DNA from: Aerococcus urinaehominis
GTDB taxonomy: Bacteria; Bacillota; Bacilli; Lactobacillales; Aerococcaceae
DNA length: 64,000 nucleotides
NCBI RefSeq assembly: GCF_001543245.1
Contig: NZ_CP014163.1
Location: 124,001-188,000, forward strand
Direction: 5' to 3'
Shown here: positions 28,726 through 36,645 of the stretch, piece after piece
How positions within the stretch are numbered: the first letter of the stretch is position 1
Layout: each line of letters opens with the position of its first letter
Program-made: the position numbers and the translations under genes
The notes under the pieces: generated by a model
Seen by the model: the letters and a program-made list of their open reading frames with translations, nothing else
Database searches by the model: none
Told to the model about the DNA's origin: nothing

Positions 28726-28771
28726 AAAACTCTCCTAGTAATAACTTGTTTAGCTATATCAGGAGAGTTTT
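28726..28771 (-). terminator. Intrinsic terminator of relBE
   Basis: AAAACTCTCCT and AGGAGAGTTTT arms flank a 24-nt loop, with a T run on the minus strand. Confidence 0.75.
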
Positions 28772-28786
28772 TATTTAGTGATTTGA

Positions 28787-29038
28787 TTAGTAAATTTCTT
28801 TTCGATGACCAACATCGATAATATTAATTTTGATTTGATCATCCAAAATATCAGCAATAATACGATAATTACCAATTCGATAGCGCCAATAATCTTGGTA
28901 TTGACCTTTTAGGGCCTTTCCAAATTGACGTGGATCGTTAGTCCCTACGAGGTTTTTATTAATCCAGCCAACAAGTAACTGAGCTTGATGCCTATCCATT
29001 TTTCTTAACATTTTTGTAGCTCGCTTATGATAAACCAC
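28787..29038 (-). CDS. relE: RelE-like toxin
   Basis: 83 residues from a GTG, the only in-frame start after the antitoxin stop. The RelE fold is seen in LRKMDRHQAQLLVGWI, the GKALKG segment and the YWRYRIGNYRIIADI strands, ending IIDVGHRKEIY. It should cut mRNA in the ribosomal A site. The antitoxin stop is in the same frame 12 bp before, and no strong ribosome site is seen, so translation depends on coupling. Confidence 0.84.
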   Translation of the reverse strand: MVYHKRATKMLRKMDRHQAQLLVGWINKNLVGTNDPRQFGKALKGQYQDYWRYRIGNYRIIADILDDQIKINIIDVGHRKEIY

Positions 29039-29050
29039 TTGGTAAGCATA

Positions 29051-29275
29051 CTACAGTCCAACCATCTTGCTTACTTCTTCGTGACTCAAATATTCTTCAT
29101 CATAATAATCTGGAGAATTCTCAAAATCTCTAATCAATTTTAAGTCAATTTCGTCTTCAATACGCTCTTCAAGAGCATTCTTTAATAGTGTAGACAGAGG
29201 CATATCATGCATTTTGGCGTATTCAGTAAATAATTTTTGTTCATCCGTATTTAATCTGACAGTTACAGTAGACAT
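29051..29275 (-). CDS. relB: RelB/DinJ-like ribbon-helix-helix antitoxin
   Basis: 74 residues from the ATG at 29275 with GAGGAGG about 8 bases upstream; the longer frame to 29326 precedes that site. STVTVRLNTDEQKLF followed by helices is the ribbon-helix-helix DNA-binding fold, and the C-terminal acidic part (FENSPDYYDEEYLSHEEV) should bind the toxin. First gene of the pair. Confidence 0.82.
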   Translation of the reverse strand: MSTVTVRLNTDEQKLFTEYAKMHDMPLSTLLKNALEERIEDEIDLKLIRDFENSPDYYDEEYLSHEEVSKMVGL

Positions 29276-29344
29276 TTCATCAACCTCCTCACTAATATTG
29301 TAACACATTGTTTTACATAGACTCAATAAATATTATTTTTATTG

Positions 29345-29782
29345 CTAGATACTATCAAAATCCACTACTTCTAAGCTAATATCAATATTACCCGCCATAG
29401 CTTTAGAAAATGGACAGGTCTGGTGGGCTTTTTCCGCAAAGGCTTGGACCTGGTCAGCGGTCATGCCATCAATAGCCACTTGGATCTTTGCCCCTAATTT
29501 AAAATCAACCGCATCCGGCTTCTTGTACATATCGACTTGGACGGCAACTTTACTCTCGGCCTTTTCCTTGGCCATGGCTAGGTTGGCTTGTAGAGCTGAG
29601 TTGAAACAGGCTGAGTAGGCCATGGCTAATAGTTGCTCCGGATTTTGTCCCTGGCCTTGACCGCCCATTTCTTTAGGGGTGTCAATGGCAACTTTAAAAG
29701 ATCCGTCAGTTAAGGCACTCTCCCCTTGCCGGCCACCGGTATTTAGGCTAGTGGTTGCATAAATTTTCTCATAGTTTGACAT
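29345..29782 (-). CDS. ohr: Organic hydroperoxide resistance protein (Ohr/OsmC family)
   Basis: 145 residues, the usual Ohr length. The two redox cysteines are C59 (YSACFNSAL) and C123 (HQTCPFSKA). Ohr reduces organic hydroperoxides to alcohols in the cytosol, using lipoylated protein or dithiols. AAGGAGG precedes the ATG. No OhrR regulator gene lies beside it. Confidence 0.92.
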   Translation of the reverse strand: MSNYEKIYATTSLNTGGRQGESALTDGSFKVAIDTPKEMGGQGQGQNPEQLLAMAYSACFNSALQANLAMAKEKAESKVAVQVDMYKKPDAVDFKLGAKIQVAIDGMTADQVQAFAEKAHQTCPFSKAMAGNIDISLEVVDFDSI

Positions 29783-29852
29783 GTCAAGTCCTCCTTATTT
29801 TGATACAAACGGTTTTCTAGCTTTAGTTTAGGTAAGCTTACTATTTATGTCA

Positions 29853-29867
29853 AAGAAAGCGCTTTGT
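29853..29867 (+). promoter_or_regulatory. cre-like (CcpA) site upstream of acetamidase gene
   Basis: AAGAAAGCGCTTTGT matches 13 of 15 cre positions and contains the palindrome AAAGCGCTTT. It lies 67 bp before the plus-strand acetamidase start and 71 bp before ohr on the other strand. Confidence 0.4.
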
Positions 29868-29933
29868 TGATTTATCTAGCTTTGCTAGGGAAAGTTTGCT
29901 ATGCTTGGCTTATTACTAATGAGGAGTGATTTT

Positions 29934-30839
29934 ATGATTAAAATTAATCGCGACCAATTTGTCTTTGCGATGGATAAAAATAATCCCCCTGCTGCCCAGG
30001 CCAAGTCTGGCGACCAAGTGGTTTTTGATCTGATGGACTGCTTTTCTGATACAGTCAAATCTGAGGCCGATACCATTTCAGAAATCGACTTTAACAAGAT
30101 TAACCCTGCCACTGGCCCCCTCTATGTGGAGGAAGCTGAGGTTGGTGATGTGCTCAAGGTGACCATTGAAGACATTAAACTAGACCCCCAAGGTGCTGTC
30201 ATGTCGGCACCTGGCCTAAACAAGTATTTCTCAAATAATATCACTAAGGAACAAACGGTCATTTGTCCCATAGATGATGCGGCCGGCACCTTTGAATTCC
30301 AGGGTGTCACCCTGCCCCTCAACAAGCATATCGGCGTAATCGGCACGGCGCCAGCTGGTGAGGCAGTTACGACTGGTACACCGCGCATGCATGGCGGTAA
30401 TATGGATAATACCAAGATTGCCCCAGGTTCGATTCTGTATTTGCCAGTCAATACGCCTGGTGCCCTCTTGGCCATGGGTGACATGCACGCTTCTATGGGC
30501 GATGGCGAGGTCTGGGGCTCAGGTGTTGAAGTGGGTGGCCAGGTGACAGTCACAGTTGAAGTCTTAAAAGATAGTCACATGCCAACCCCATTTGTAGAAA
30601 CAGCTGATGCCTACTATGCTTTCGGGGCAGCCGATAACATGGAAGAAGCAGTCACCCTGGCTTCTGATAACCTCCACCAGTTTATTATGGACGAGGCCGG
30701 TCTCGACTTTAACCAGGCGGGCATGCTGATGACAATTAAGGCTAACTTGGCCCCTTGCCAAATTGTCAACCCTGATGCCTCCTTCCGCTTTGGCATTGCT
30801 AAAGATATTTTAGAAGCTGCCAAGGGCTTTAAAGGCTAA
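29934..30839 (+). CDS. Acetamidase/formamidase family protein
   Basis: 301 residues from the ATG at 29934, 8 bases after GAGGAG. The family is shown by DCFSD near the N-terminus, the segments VGDVLKVTIEDIKLDPQG and GNMDNTKIAPGS, and the conserved GDMHASMGDGEV near residue 181-192. The family hydrolyses short amides (formamide, acetamide) to acid and ammonia. The actual amide is unknown. A cre-like site upstream suggests catabolite control. Ends at a strong terminator. Confidence 0.87.
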   Translation: MIKINRDQFVFAMDKNNPPAAQAKSGDQVVFDLMDCFSDTVKSEADTISEIDFNKINPATGPLYVEEAEVGDVLKVTIEDIKLDPQGAVMSAPGLNKYFSNNITKEQTVICPIDDAAGTFEFQGVTLPLNKHIGVIGTAPAGEAVTTGTPRMHGGNMDNTKIAPGSILYLPVNTPGALLAMGDMHASMGDGEVWGSGVEVGGQVTVTVEVLKDSHMPTPFVETADAYYAFGAADNMEEAVTLASDNLHQFIMDEAGLDFNQAGMLMTIKANLAPCQIVNPDASFRFGIAKDILEAAKGFKG

Positions 30840-30850
30840 TCAGACATATT

Positions 30851-30877
30851 AAAAAAGCGCTCACGTGAGCGCTTTTT
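30851..30877. terminator. Bidirectional intrinsic terminator
   Basis: AAAAAAGCGCTCACGTGAGCGCTTTTT is nearly one continuous palindrome. It lies between the convergent acetamidase and M20 genes. Confidence 0.85.
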
Positions 30878-30878
30878 C

Positions 30879-32009
30879 TTATTTACTTAAGTAGTCGCTA
30901 ATGATGGCCTTGTACTCATCAATTTTAGTGAGATAGTCCTCAATTGACACATACTCATTGACTTGGTGAGGCAAGGTGGATACCCCAGGACCGTAGATGA
31001 CCAGGTCAAATTGGTTATCGGTTTTGGTAAAGGCCGCCGCATCAGTAACTGGTGAAATGCCACCTGGTTGGGCATCAGTATTAGCCAAAACAGCCTTGAT
31101 TAGTCCAGAATCCTTGTCAGATAAAACAGAATTGAGGTCATAGTCAATCCGTAATACCAGGTCAACACCCTCTGCTTGATTTAGTTCATCACAAATAGCT
31201 TGCAAGAGGTCTTTGACTTTTTGGTTATCAAATTCTGGAATGGTCCGAATGTTGCCTTGGACAGTGGTTTGAGCTGGAATTGAGTTAACTTGGTCCCCGC
31301 CATTAATGATGGTAACAGAAGCAGCCACATTACCTAAAACCTCATTATGGTAATCGGCACTAACTTTAGCGAAGGCTTCATCAAAACGGGTGATGAATTT
31401 AGCCATGTTGGATATGGAGTTAACCCCTTCTTGGGGCATGGATGAGTGGGCTGATTTACCCTTAGCAATGACAGTGAAATTAAGTGAGCCCTTGTGGGTA
31501 TAGGCCGCCACGTCCACTGGTTCCCCAATCAGCATGGCATCAATATCCTTGGTATAGCCTTTTTCAGCTAATAAGGTTGAGCCTAAAGCGCCGACTTCTT
31601 CACCAACCGTTGCCATAAAGCGGATGGTACCGGCCAAGTCCGCATCTGCTTCCTTGAGTTCGATCATGGCAATAGCTAGAGCAGCTAGGCCTGATTTCAT
31701 GTCAGTCGCGCCGCGTCCGTACAACTTGTCGCCTTCAATATGGCCTGAAAATGGTGGATAGGTCCAATCAGCTGGGTCACCTGCTGCCACCACATCCTCA
31801 TGACCAGAAATGGCTAGCACCTTACCCTCACCCTTTTGGTATTCAGCTACTAAATTATGGCGGGTTGGGCTATTTTCTACATGCTCACTCTTGATGCCAT
31901 GTTGGGCAAACAGCTTTTCTAAATAATCAGCCACATCTTTTTCGTTATCATTGACTGATTCGATTTTGACAATATCCTGTAAGATTTTTATTTTTTCTTG
32001 TTTATCCAA
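30879..32009 (-). CDS. M20 family deacylase (ArgE/DapE type)
   Basis: 376 residues. The catalytic zinc residues are H70 (ISGHEDVV), D103 (GRGATDMKSG), the acid/base E137 with E138 (TVGEEVG), and a closing histidine (GVSTLPHQVNE). It hydrolyses an N-acyl amino acid, as ArgE or succinyl-DapE do. No arg or dap genes are nearby to fix the substrate. It is a single cytosolic gene convergent with the acetamidase. Confidence 0.88.
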   Translation of the reverse strand: MDKQEKIKILQDIVKIESVNDNEKDVADYLEKLFAQHGIKSEHVENSPTRHNLVAEYQKGEGKVLAISGHEDVVAAGDPADWTYPPFSGHIEGDKLYGRGATDMKSGLAALAIAMIELKEADADLAGTIRFMATVGEEVGALGSTLLAEKGYTKDIDAMLIGEPVDVAAYTHKGSLNFTVIAKGKSAHSSMPQEGVNSISNMAKFITRFDEAFAKVSADYHNEVLGNVAASVTIINGGDQVNSIPAQTTVQGNIRTIPEFDNQKVKDLLQAICDELNQAEGVDLVLRIDYDLNSVLSDKDSGLIKAVLANTDAQPGGISPVTDAAAFTKTDNQFDLVIYGPGVSTLPHQVNEYVSIEDYLTKIDEYKAIISDYLSK

Positions 32010-32118
32010 TTTCAGGACTCCCTTCTTTACAGAAGTTATTATAGTCCTGAAAATTTATGAAAACAACTCATTTGTTTGGAAAAATTTCATTAAAATGAAC
32101 TATTCCTAGTAATGAAAA

Positions 32119-32156
32119 ACAGCAACCTGACTAAGCAGCGATGGTCAGGTTGCTGT
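32119..32156 (-). terminator. Intrinsic terminator
   Basis: ACAGCAACCTGAC and GTCAGGTTGCTGT arms flank a 12-nt loop, with T runs on the minus strand. It lies 85 bp beyond the stop at 32242. Confidence 0.75.
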
Positions 32157-32241
32157 CGCTTTTTGGAGATAATGTCTCATGTTGGTGTTGTTTGTGAGGG
32201 GATGTGCCCCACTTGATATCAGGTAACTGAGTAGATTTTAC

Positions 32242-33285
32242 CTAGCTCAGTGGCTGCTGGACGACCTCGTCGGACAGGGTATAAAAGCCGAGTCGGTACT
32301 CCCCTGTATCATCCTTACCGTCAGCGACAAAGACCATGTTGCCTTGGTAAGGGGCATAGGAAATATGGTGCATACCTAGGCTGTTCCACAAACCATTGTG
32401 CTGGCCAATGGTCCAAATGCCCTTGTCGCTCACCGTCACAGTTTTAGGCGTCAAATTCTTGAACTCAATTAAATCCGTTCGGTAGCCATAATTACTGCCT
32501 TTAGAGACTTGCATGGGGAAGATGACTCGGTCAGATAATACCAAAGGCCGGCCCCCGCCCCGCTTTTGGTTGGGATCACTAATAACATGCTCCAGCTTGC
32601 TTGACTCCGGATGAAGCTGCCATTTGGGATTTAACAAGTCCCCAGTTTGACTGACATACAGGCTCATCCCCATACTCTCACGGCGGTTAGTGGTAGTTAA
32701 ATAGAGCAGGCCTTTGTAGCGGAAAACATTGGTGTCCATAAAACGGGCATCCGGATGGTCTAATTGCTTACACACCAGTTCCCATTGGTCAGGAAAGCGC
32801 TTGGCCCGGTAAAGTTTGATATGGTCACTAGGCGCATCAGGTATCATATACCATTGGTCCTGGTCCTTAAATACATAGGGATAGGCTGCCCGGTGGCCGT
32901 GCTCAGCGCGACTAAAGACAGTTCCGGTATAGGTCCAGTCTTTAAAATTAGTTGAATAAGCATGGCCAATTTCATCTTGATTGTTACCGTTGGCTGACAA
33001 GGGTCTTAAGACCTCAAAAAAGAGATGGTAGGTCTGCCCATCTCTAACTAAAAATGGGTCGGCAACCCCAAGACAGTCGCCGCCAACCGTCTCCTTGGTG
33101 ATGGCCGGATTGTCACCAAATGTTTGTAGGTAATTCATAGGTTCTTGGTCGCCACTTAAAATCTGGTCCCAATTGACTAAGCTGGGTGAGCCACTCGCTT
33201 GAATAGCGGGACTAATAGTCAAACCAATAGTTAGGGCTAAGACAGTTGATTTTAAAACAGTTGATTTAAATACATTTGGAAACAT
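32242..33285 (-). CDS. Secreted five-bladed beta-propeller-like protein (GINT1-N/GH43-like), paralogue of the protein at 39853
   Basis: 347 residues. Residues 1-30 are a signal peptide (cleavage near IQA). The rest repeats beta-propeller blades with the segments VADPFLVRD, YHLFFEVLR, DEIGHAYSTNFKDW, YPYVFKDQDQWYMIPD, LYRAKRFPD, DTNVFRYKG and YLTTTNRR. These resemble the glucosamine inositolphosphorylceramide transferase N-terminal/GH43-like propeller family. The same segments occur in order in the C-terminal half of the CWB2 protein at 39853. A sugar- or polysaccharide-processing role outside the cell is inferred from the fold and from the nearby pgaC-like gene; catalysis is unproven. Confidence 0.7.
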   Translation of the reverse strand: MFPNVFKSTVLKSTVLALTIGLTISPAIQASGSPSLVNWDQILSGDQEPMNYLQTFGDNPAITKETVGGDCLGVADPFLVRDGQTYHLFFEVLRPLSANGNNQDEIGHAYSTNFKDWTYTGTVFSRAEHGHRAAYPYVFKDQDQWYMIPDAPSDHIKLYRAKRFPDQWELVCKQLDHPDARFMDTNVFRYKGLLYLTTTNRRESMGMSLYVSQTGDLLNPKWQLHPESSKLEHVISDPNQKRGGGRPLVLSDRVIFPMQVSKGSNYGYRTDLIEFKNLTPKTVTVSDKGIWTIGQHNGLWNSLGMHHISYAPYQGNMVFVADGKDDTGEYRLGFYTLSDEVVQQPLS

Positions 33286-33523
33286 CCGGTCTTCTCTTTT
33301 CTTAATATAATGTCCTATTTTATCATAGAATAGACCGAATCATATTTTAGCTGGCTAAAATTAATAAAAAGCTAAATAAAATTAGGGTGTGAGACGTGGC
33401 GCTCAGGAATGAATCGTTGAAGCCAGACAGACCAATATCTGGAAAATATTGAGTCAGCCTAGTGAAACGACTACAGTTCAGCTGCTCGAAACCCAACTAT
33501 ATTACTATTATCCGCTTAATAAC

Positions 33524-33553
33524 GAAAGCCTGAGTCTTATGACCCAGGCTTTT
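33524..33553 (-). terminator. Intrinsic terminator of the GerM-domain lipoprotein gene
   Basis: GAAAGCCTG and CAGGCTTTTC arms flank a loop, 14 bp beyond the stop at 33567. Confidence 0.65.
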
Positions 33554-33566
33554 CAAGTTGTGGTAC

Positions 33567-35012
33567 TCACCACTGGCTGACATCAATCGGTTGGTCGAGA
33601 GGACCGACCTGGTCAACTTCTAGTGGTTTATTATTGACTGTAAAATAAGCAGACGAGGCTTGATAGTAGTCAGCCAGGGTCTTAAAGATGGCCCGGTAAT
33701 TAGACTGAACTGCCGTCTCACCGCGGATATTTTCAATTTCTGGACTGAAATCAGCGTGCACACCACTGGTATCCATACCATTAGAGTAGAGGGCATTAAT
33801 CTTAGTCCCTGCTGGTAGTAGTTCTTGCAAGCCTGTTTGGCCACTCAAGATTTTTTCGAATTCCTGACGCATCACCGTATTGGTTTGGACTGGAATTTTG
33901 ATTTCAACTGGCTTGACAAGGGCATCCGGATTGGCATCATCAACCTGACTGATCGTCAGCTTTTCTTCCCAGCCGTCTGTCTCTAGACTAGTCAGACTGG
34001 CAGTTGCATCGGGATAATCTTCCCCTAAAACTGTTAGCTCTTTAACTAAGCCATAGCCAGGCGCAAAATAAGCGCGACTAACCCCATTAGGCGTGGTGCA
34101 GGTCACTTCAATGGCCTGAGCTTCCTGGCCATTTGGTAAGCTGACTGGGGCATCGAGCTGGGTAATTTCCCTGACTTCTTCCCCATCCTGCCACTTGTGA
34201 CCCACTTTTAAGGGCGCCTTGAGATAGGATTTGATGACTGGGTCTTTTTTACGGCGGTCAATATAGTTTTCCCGCACATAAAATTCTGGTTGTTGGGTAA
34301 TCAAGTCAACTGACTGGTCAGTGACTCGCACGATTTCCATAGTGGAGGTGCCAGTATTATTGGACCGCATTTGAACAAAATTGCCACTAATAAAATCGTA
34401 TACCCGGCTAAAACTGGAGAATTCACCGCCATCACCGGTAAAGTAGGCCTCATAATTCTTGGTTAGTGGATAGTAGTCCCTAACACTTGCTTGTACTTCC
34501 TTTTGCTTGGTTTTTGATTCCTGGCTAGGTTTAGCAGCTTGCTTTGATGCTTTACTTGCTTCCGCTGCTTTTTTGGCTTGGTCTTCAGATTTACTTTTGG
34601 CTGCCGCTACTGACTTACTTTTAGCCTCAGCCTGTTTCTTAGCCTCACTTTGACTGGCCTGGCTAGCTTTTTTAGCGGCTTGTGACTTGCTGGCGGCTGT
34701 TTCCTTGTCAGCCTGGGCGCGCGAGCTAGCTAAAGCCGCTTCAGTTTCCTTGGACTGTTTAGCAGCGTGTGAGGCCTGGGCTTCTTTGGCCTTGCTAGAA
34801 GCTTCCGCCTGGCTAGTGGAACGTTTAGCCGCTTCAGATTTAGCCTGGCTTTCTTGCTTGGCTTGGCTATTTTGCTTAGACTGGGCTGGTTTTTGACTAC
34901 TTGTTTGCTGGCTAGATGATTGGTTTTGGGCAGGTTGCTTGGTGTCTTTAGCCGAATTGAAACAAGCTGCAAGGCTTAAACTGGCTAGACTGACTAATAA
35001 TATTTTCTTCAT
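33567..35012 (-). CDS. Lipoprotein with low-complexity linker and GerM-like domain
   Basis: 481 residues. The lipobox LAAC places the lipidated cysteine at residue 17. Residues about 20-175 are a low-complexity Ala/Lys/Ser/Gln linker, predicted extended or helical. A middle domain (about 178-350; Y, W and G rich) is followed by a GerM-like domain at the C-terminus (LLPAGTKINALYSNG, with VQSNYRAIFKTLADY). GerM-type domains occur in spore germination proteins but also in non-sporulating Firmicutes as envelope proteins. The long linker would let the domains reach through the wall. Confidence 0.75.
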   Translation of the reverse strand: MKKILLVSLASLSLAACFNSAKDTKQPAQNQSSSQQTSSQKPAQSKQNSQAKQESQAKSEAAKRSTSQAEASSKAKEAQASHAAKQSKETEAALASSRAQADKETAASKSQAAKKASQASQSEAKKQAEAKSKSVAAAKSKSEDQAKKAAEASKASKQAAKPSQESKTKQKEVQASVRDYYPLTKNYEAYFTGDGGEFSSFSRVYDFISGNFVQMRSNNTGTSTMEIVRVTDQSVDLITQQPEFYVRENYIDRRKKDPVIKSYLKAPLKVGHKWQDGEEVREITQLDAPVSLPNGQEAQAIEVTCTTPNGVSRAYFAPGYGLVKELTVLGEDYPDATASLTSLETDGWEEKLTISQVDDANPDALVKPVEIKIPVQTNTVMRQEFEKILSGQTGLQELLPAGTKINALYSNGMDTSGVHADFSPEIENIRGETAVQSNYRAIFKTLADYYQASSAYFTVNNKPLEVDQVGPLDQPIDVSQW

Positions 35013-35043
35013 AATAACCGCCTCCTCCCCTCAATTTTAACCT

Positions 35044-35058
35044 ATTAAAGCGCTTTTA
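35044..35058 (-). promoter_or_regulatory. Weak cre-like (CcpA) site
   Basis: Read on the minus strand, ATAAAAGCGCTTTAA matches 13 of 15 cre positions. It lies 32 bp before the lipoprotein start and could be an operator, though the match lacks the conserved G and C. Confidence 0.25.
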
Positions 35059-35077
35059 TCAATTTTAGCTGCTGGCT

Positions 35078-35770
35078 TTAAAGGAATCCTAAATAAGTGA
35101 GCAATGGCATCAAAACCAAAGCGACCACCATGGCCGGACTGTAGTTTAGGACCTTAAACTTACCAATTCCCATCATATTAAGCCCCAAGGCGATGAGTAA
35201 TAAAGATCCGGTCGCGACCACTTCGTTAATAACGGCAGGTGCTAAAAATGGCGCTAGGAAACTAGCTAAAATAATCATTGCCCCCTCCAAGACTAGGACC
35301 GCCACCGCAGATAGCATCACACCCAAACCATAGCTGCTCGTTAAAAAAATCGCAGAAATCCCATCCAAAATGCCCTTAGTAATTAGGGTGGTTGGGTCGC
35401 CCTCGAGACCATTCTCCAAGGCGCCAATAATCACCATAGAACCAACACAAAAGAGCGAGCTAGCCGCAATAAATCCTTCTGCTAGCTGGCTATTGCCTCC
35501 ACCTGATAGTCGGTGTTCCAGATACCTAATTGCCCGGTTAATCATGCCATCCAGGTCCAGGCCCTCCCCAATCAAAACACCAAGGGCAATGGCAGCAATT
35601 GTCACAATCATCTGTTTTCCCTGGAGGGCACCTTGAATGCCCAGTATAAAGACTACTAGGCCAATCCCAGCCTGGATAGCCTGTGCAATCCGGTCAGAAA
35701 TTCCTTTTTTAAAAACTAGTCCTAGTGCTGAACCGACAACAACTAAAACGGCATTAATTACTGCACCCAT
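35078..35770 (-). CDS. DUF554 family membrane protein
   Basis: 230 residues with about six or seven membrane segments. The DUF554 signature is visible in the N-terminal GAVINAVLVVVGSALGLVFK, the GMINRAIRYLE loop and the FCVGSMVIIGALENGLEGD segment. Its function in bacteria is not established, but it is widespread in Firmicutes. It lies 19 bp downstream of a GNAT gene on the same strand, so the two are probably cotranscribed. Confidence 0.85.
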   Translation of the reverse strand: MGAVINAVLVVVGSALGLVFKKGISDRIAQAIQAGIGLVVFILGIQGALQGKQMIVTIAAIALGVLIGEGLDLDGMINRAIRYLEHRLSGGGNSQLAEGFIAASSLFCVGSMVIIGALENGLEGDPTTLITKGILDGISAIFLTSSYGLGVMLSAVAVLVLEGAMIILASFLAPFLAPAVINEVVATGSLLLIALGLNMMGIGKFKVLNYSPAMVVALVLMPLLTYLGFL

Positions 35771-35789
35771 TGCTAATTCCTCCTATCAA

Positions 35790-36431
35790 TCAATTACAGT
35801 TAAACATTGGATGTAGTCGTACCATTTCATAAACCGTCAGTTTGTTTCTGCAGGTTTGGCCGATTAGGTCGAAACCAAAGCCAGAATAGTAGGCACATGT
35901 CTGGGCAAGGCCAGTTGTTAAATGAAAGCCCGCATACTCATCTTGCCAATCTGTCAACACTTTATTCAATAGGTGCCGCCCAACACCGCGCCCTTGGTAG
36001 TCAAATGAAACGCCTAGAAGTTCAATGCTTAGCAATAAATCTCGCCATGAACTATCTAGCGGATAGCAATTAACCAGGTTGACGAGTTTAAGATAATTCA
36101 AATGGGGTAAAGCTTTAGTAACTGTACGCAACAGCCTGGTGAACCGACAATTAGCTAATACTTTTAGGTCTCTTATTTCAGGGCGATGTATTAGCGCAAA
36201 ACCAATTATTTCACCCTGGTCCTGAGCTGTTAGTAGCATATGACCAGCTAATAGGCGCTGATAAAAAAAGGCCTTTACCACATCAAAGAGACCCTTTTTA
36301 AATGGCGCCCGAGATTTGATTAGCAGACTGACTACGGCCTCATCTTGAAAAACTTGTAAAAATAATTGACTAATTTGCTCAATTTGCTTGTCTGAACTAG
36401 TTTCTGCATCAATATAACTATATGTAAGCAT
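35790..36431 (-). CDS. GNAT-family N-acetyltransferase
   Basis: 213 residues from the ATG at 36431, 6 bases after GGAGG; a GTG three bases upstream is the alternative. The acetyl-CoA loop is FDYQGRGVGRHLLNKVL near 140-156, followed by the final strand ending in YYSGFGFDLIGQ. It should acetylate a small molecule or peptide N-terminus. Substrate unknown. Followed by the DUF554 gene. Confidence 0.8.
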   Translation of the reverse strand: MLTYSYIDAETSSDKQIEQISQLFLQVFQDEAVVSLLIKSRAPFKKGLFDVVKAFFYQRLLAGHMLLTAQDQGEIIGFALIHRPEIRDLKVLANCRFTRLLRTVTKALPHLNYLKLVNLVNCYPLDSSWRDLLLSIELLGVSFDYQGRGVGRHLLNKVLTDWQDEYAGFHLTTGLAQTCAYYSGFGFDLIGQTCRNKLTVYEMVRLHPMFNCN

Positions 36432-36615
36432 CACTTACCTCCTTGCACATCAGTAAAATGTACAAGCTAAGCTTAGCACAGTTACTTAAAAAGCCCTAAA
36501 ATTTTAAACATTTTCGTACAATATGGTACAAGGGGGCTGATAATTTTACTTAAAGAACTATTTTTGCTAACCAAGCCGCTCATACTATGGGAATAGTAAG
36601 CTAAATAACAAAAAA

Positions 36616-36635
36616 TCCCAGCTTGCTAGCTGGGA
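36616..36635 (-). terminator. Intrinsic terminator of the adhesin gene
   Basis: TCCCAGC and GCTGGGA arms flank a 6-nt loop, with a T run on the minus strand. Confidence 0.75.
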
Positions 36636-36645
36636 CAGTCCTTAT

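Noticed and set aside
33350-33520. Possible intergenic repeat (TGTGAGACGTGGCGCTCAGG-type)
   Set aside because: It recalls repeats seen between Lactobacillales genes, but no second clear copy in this window.
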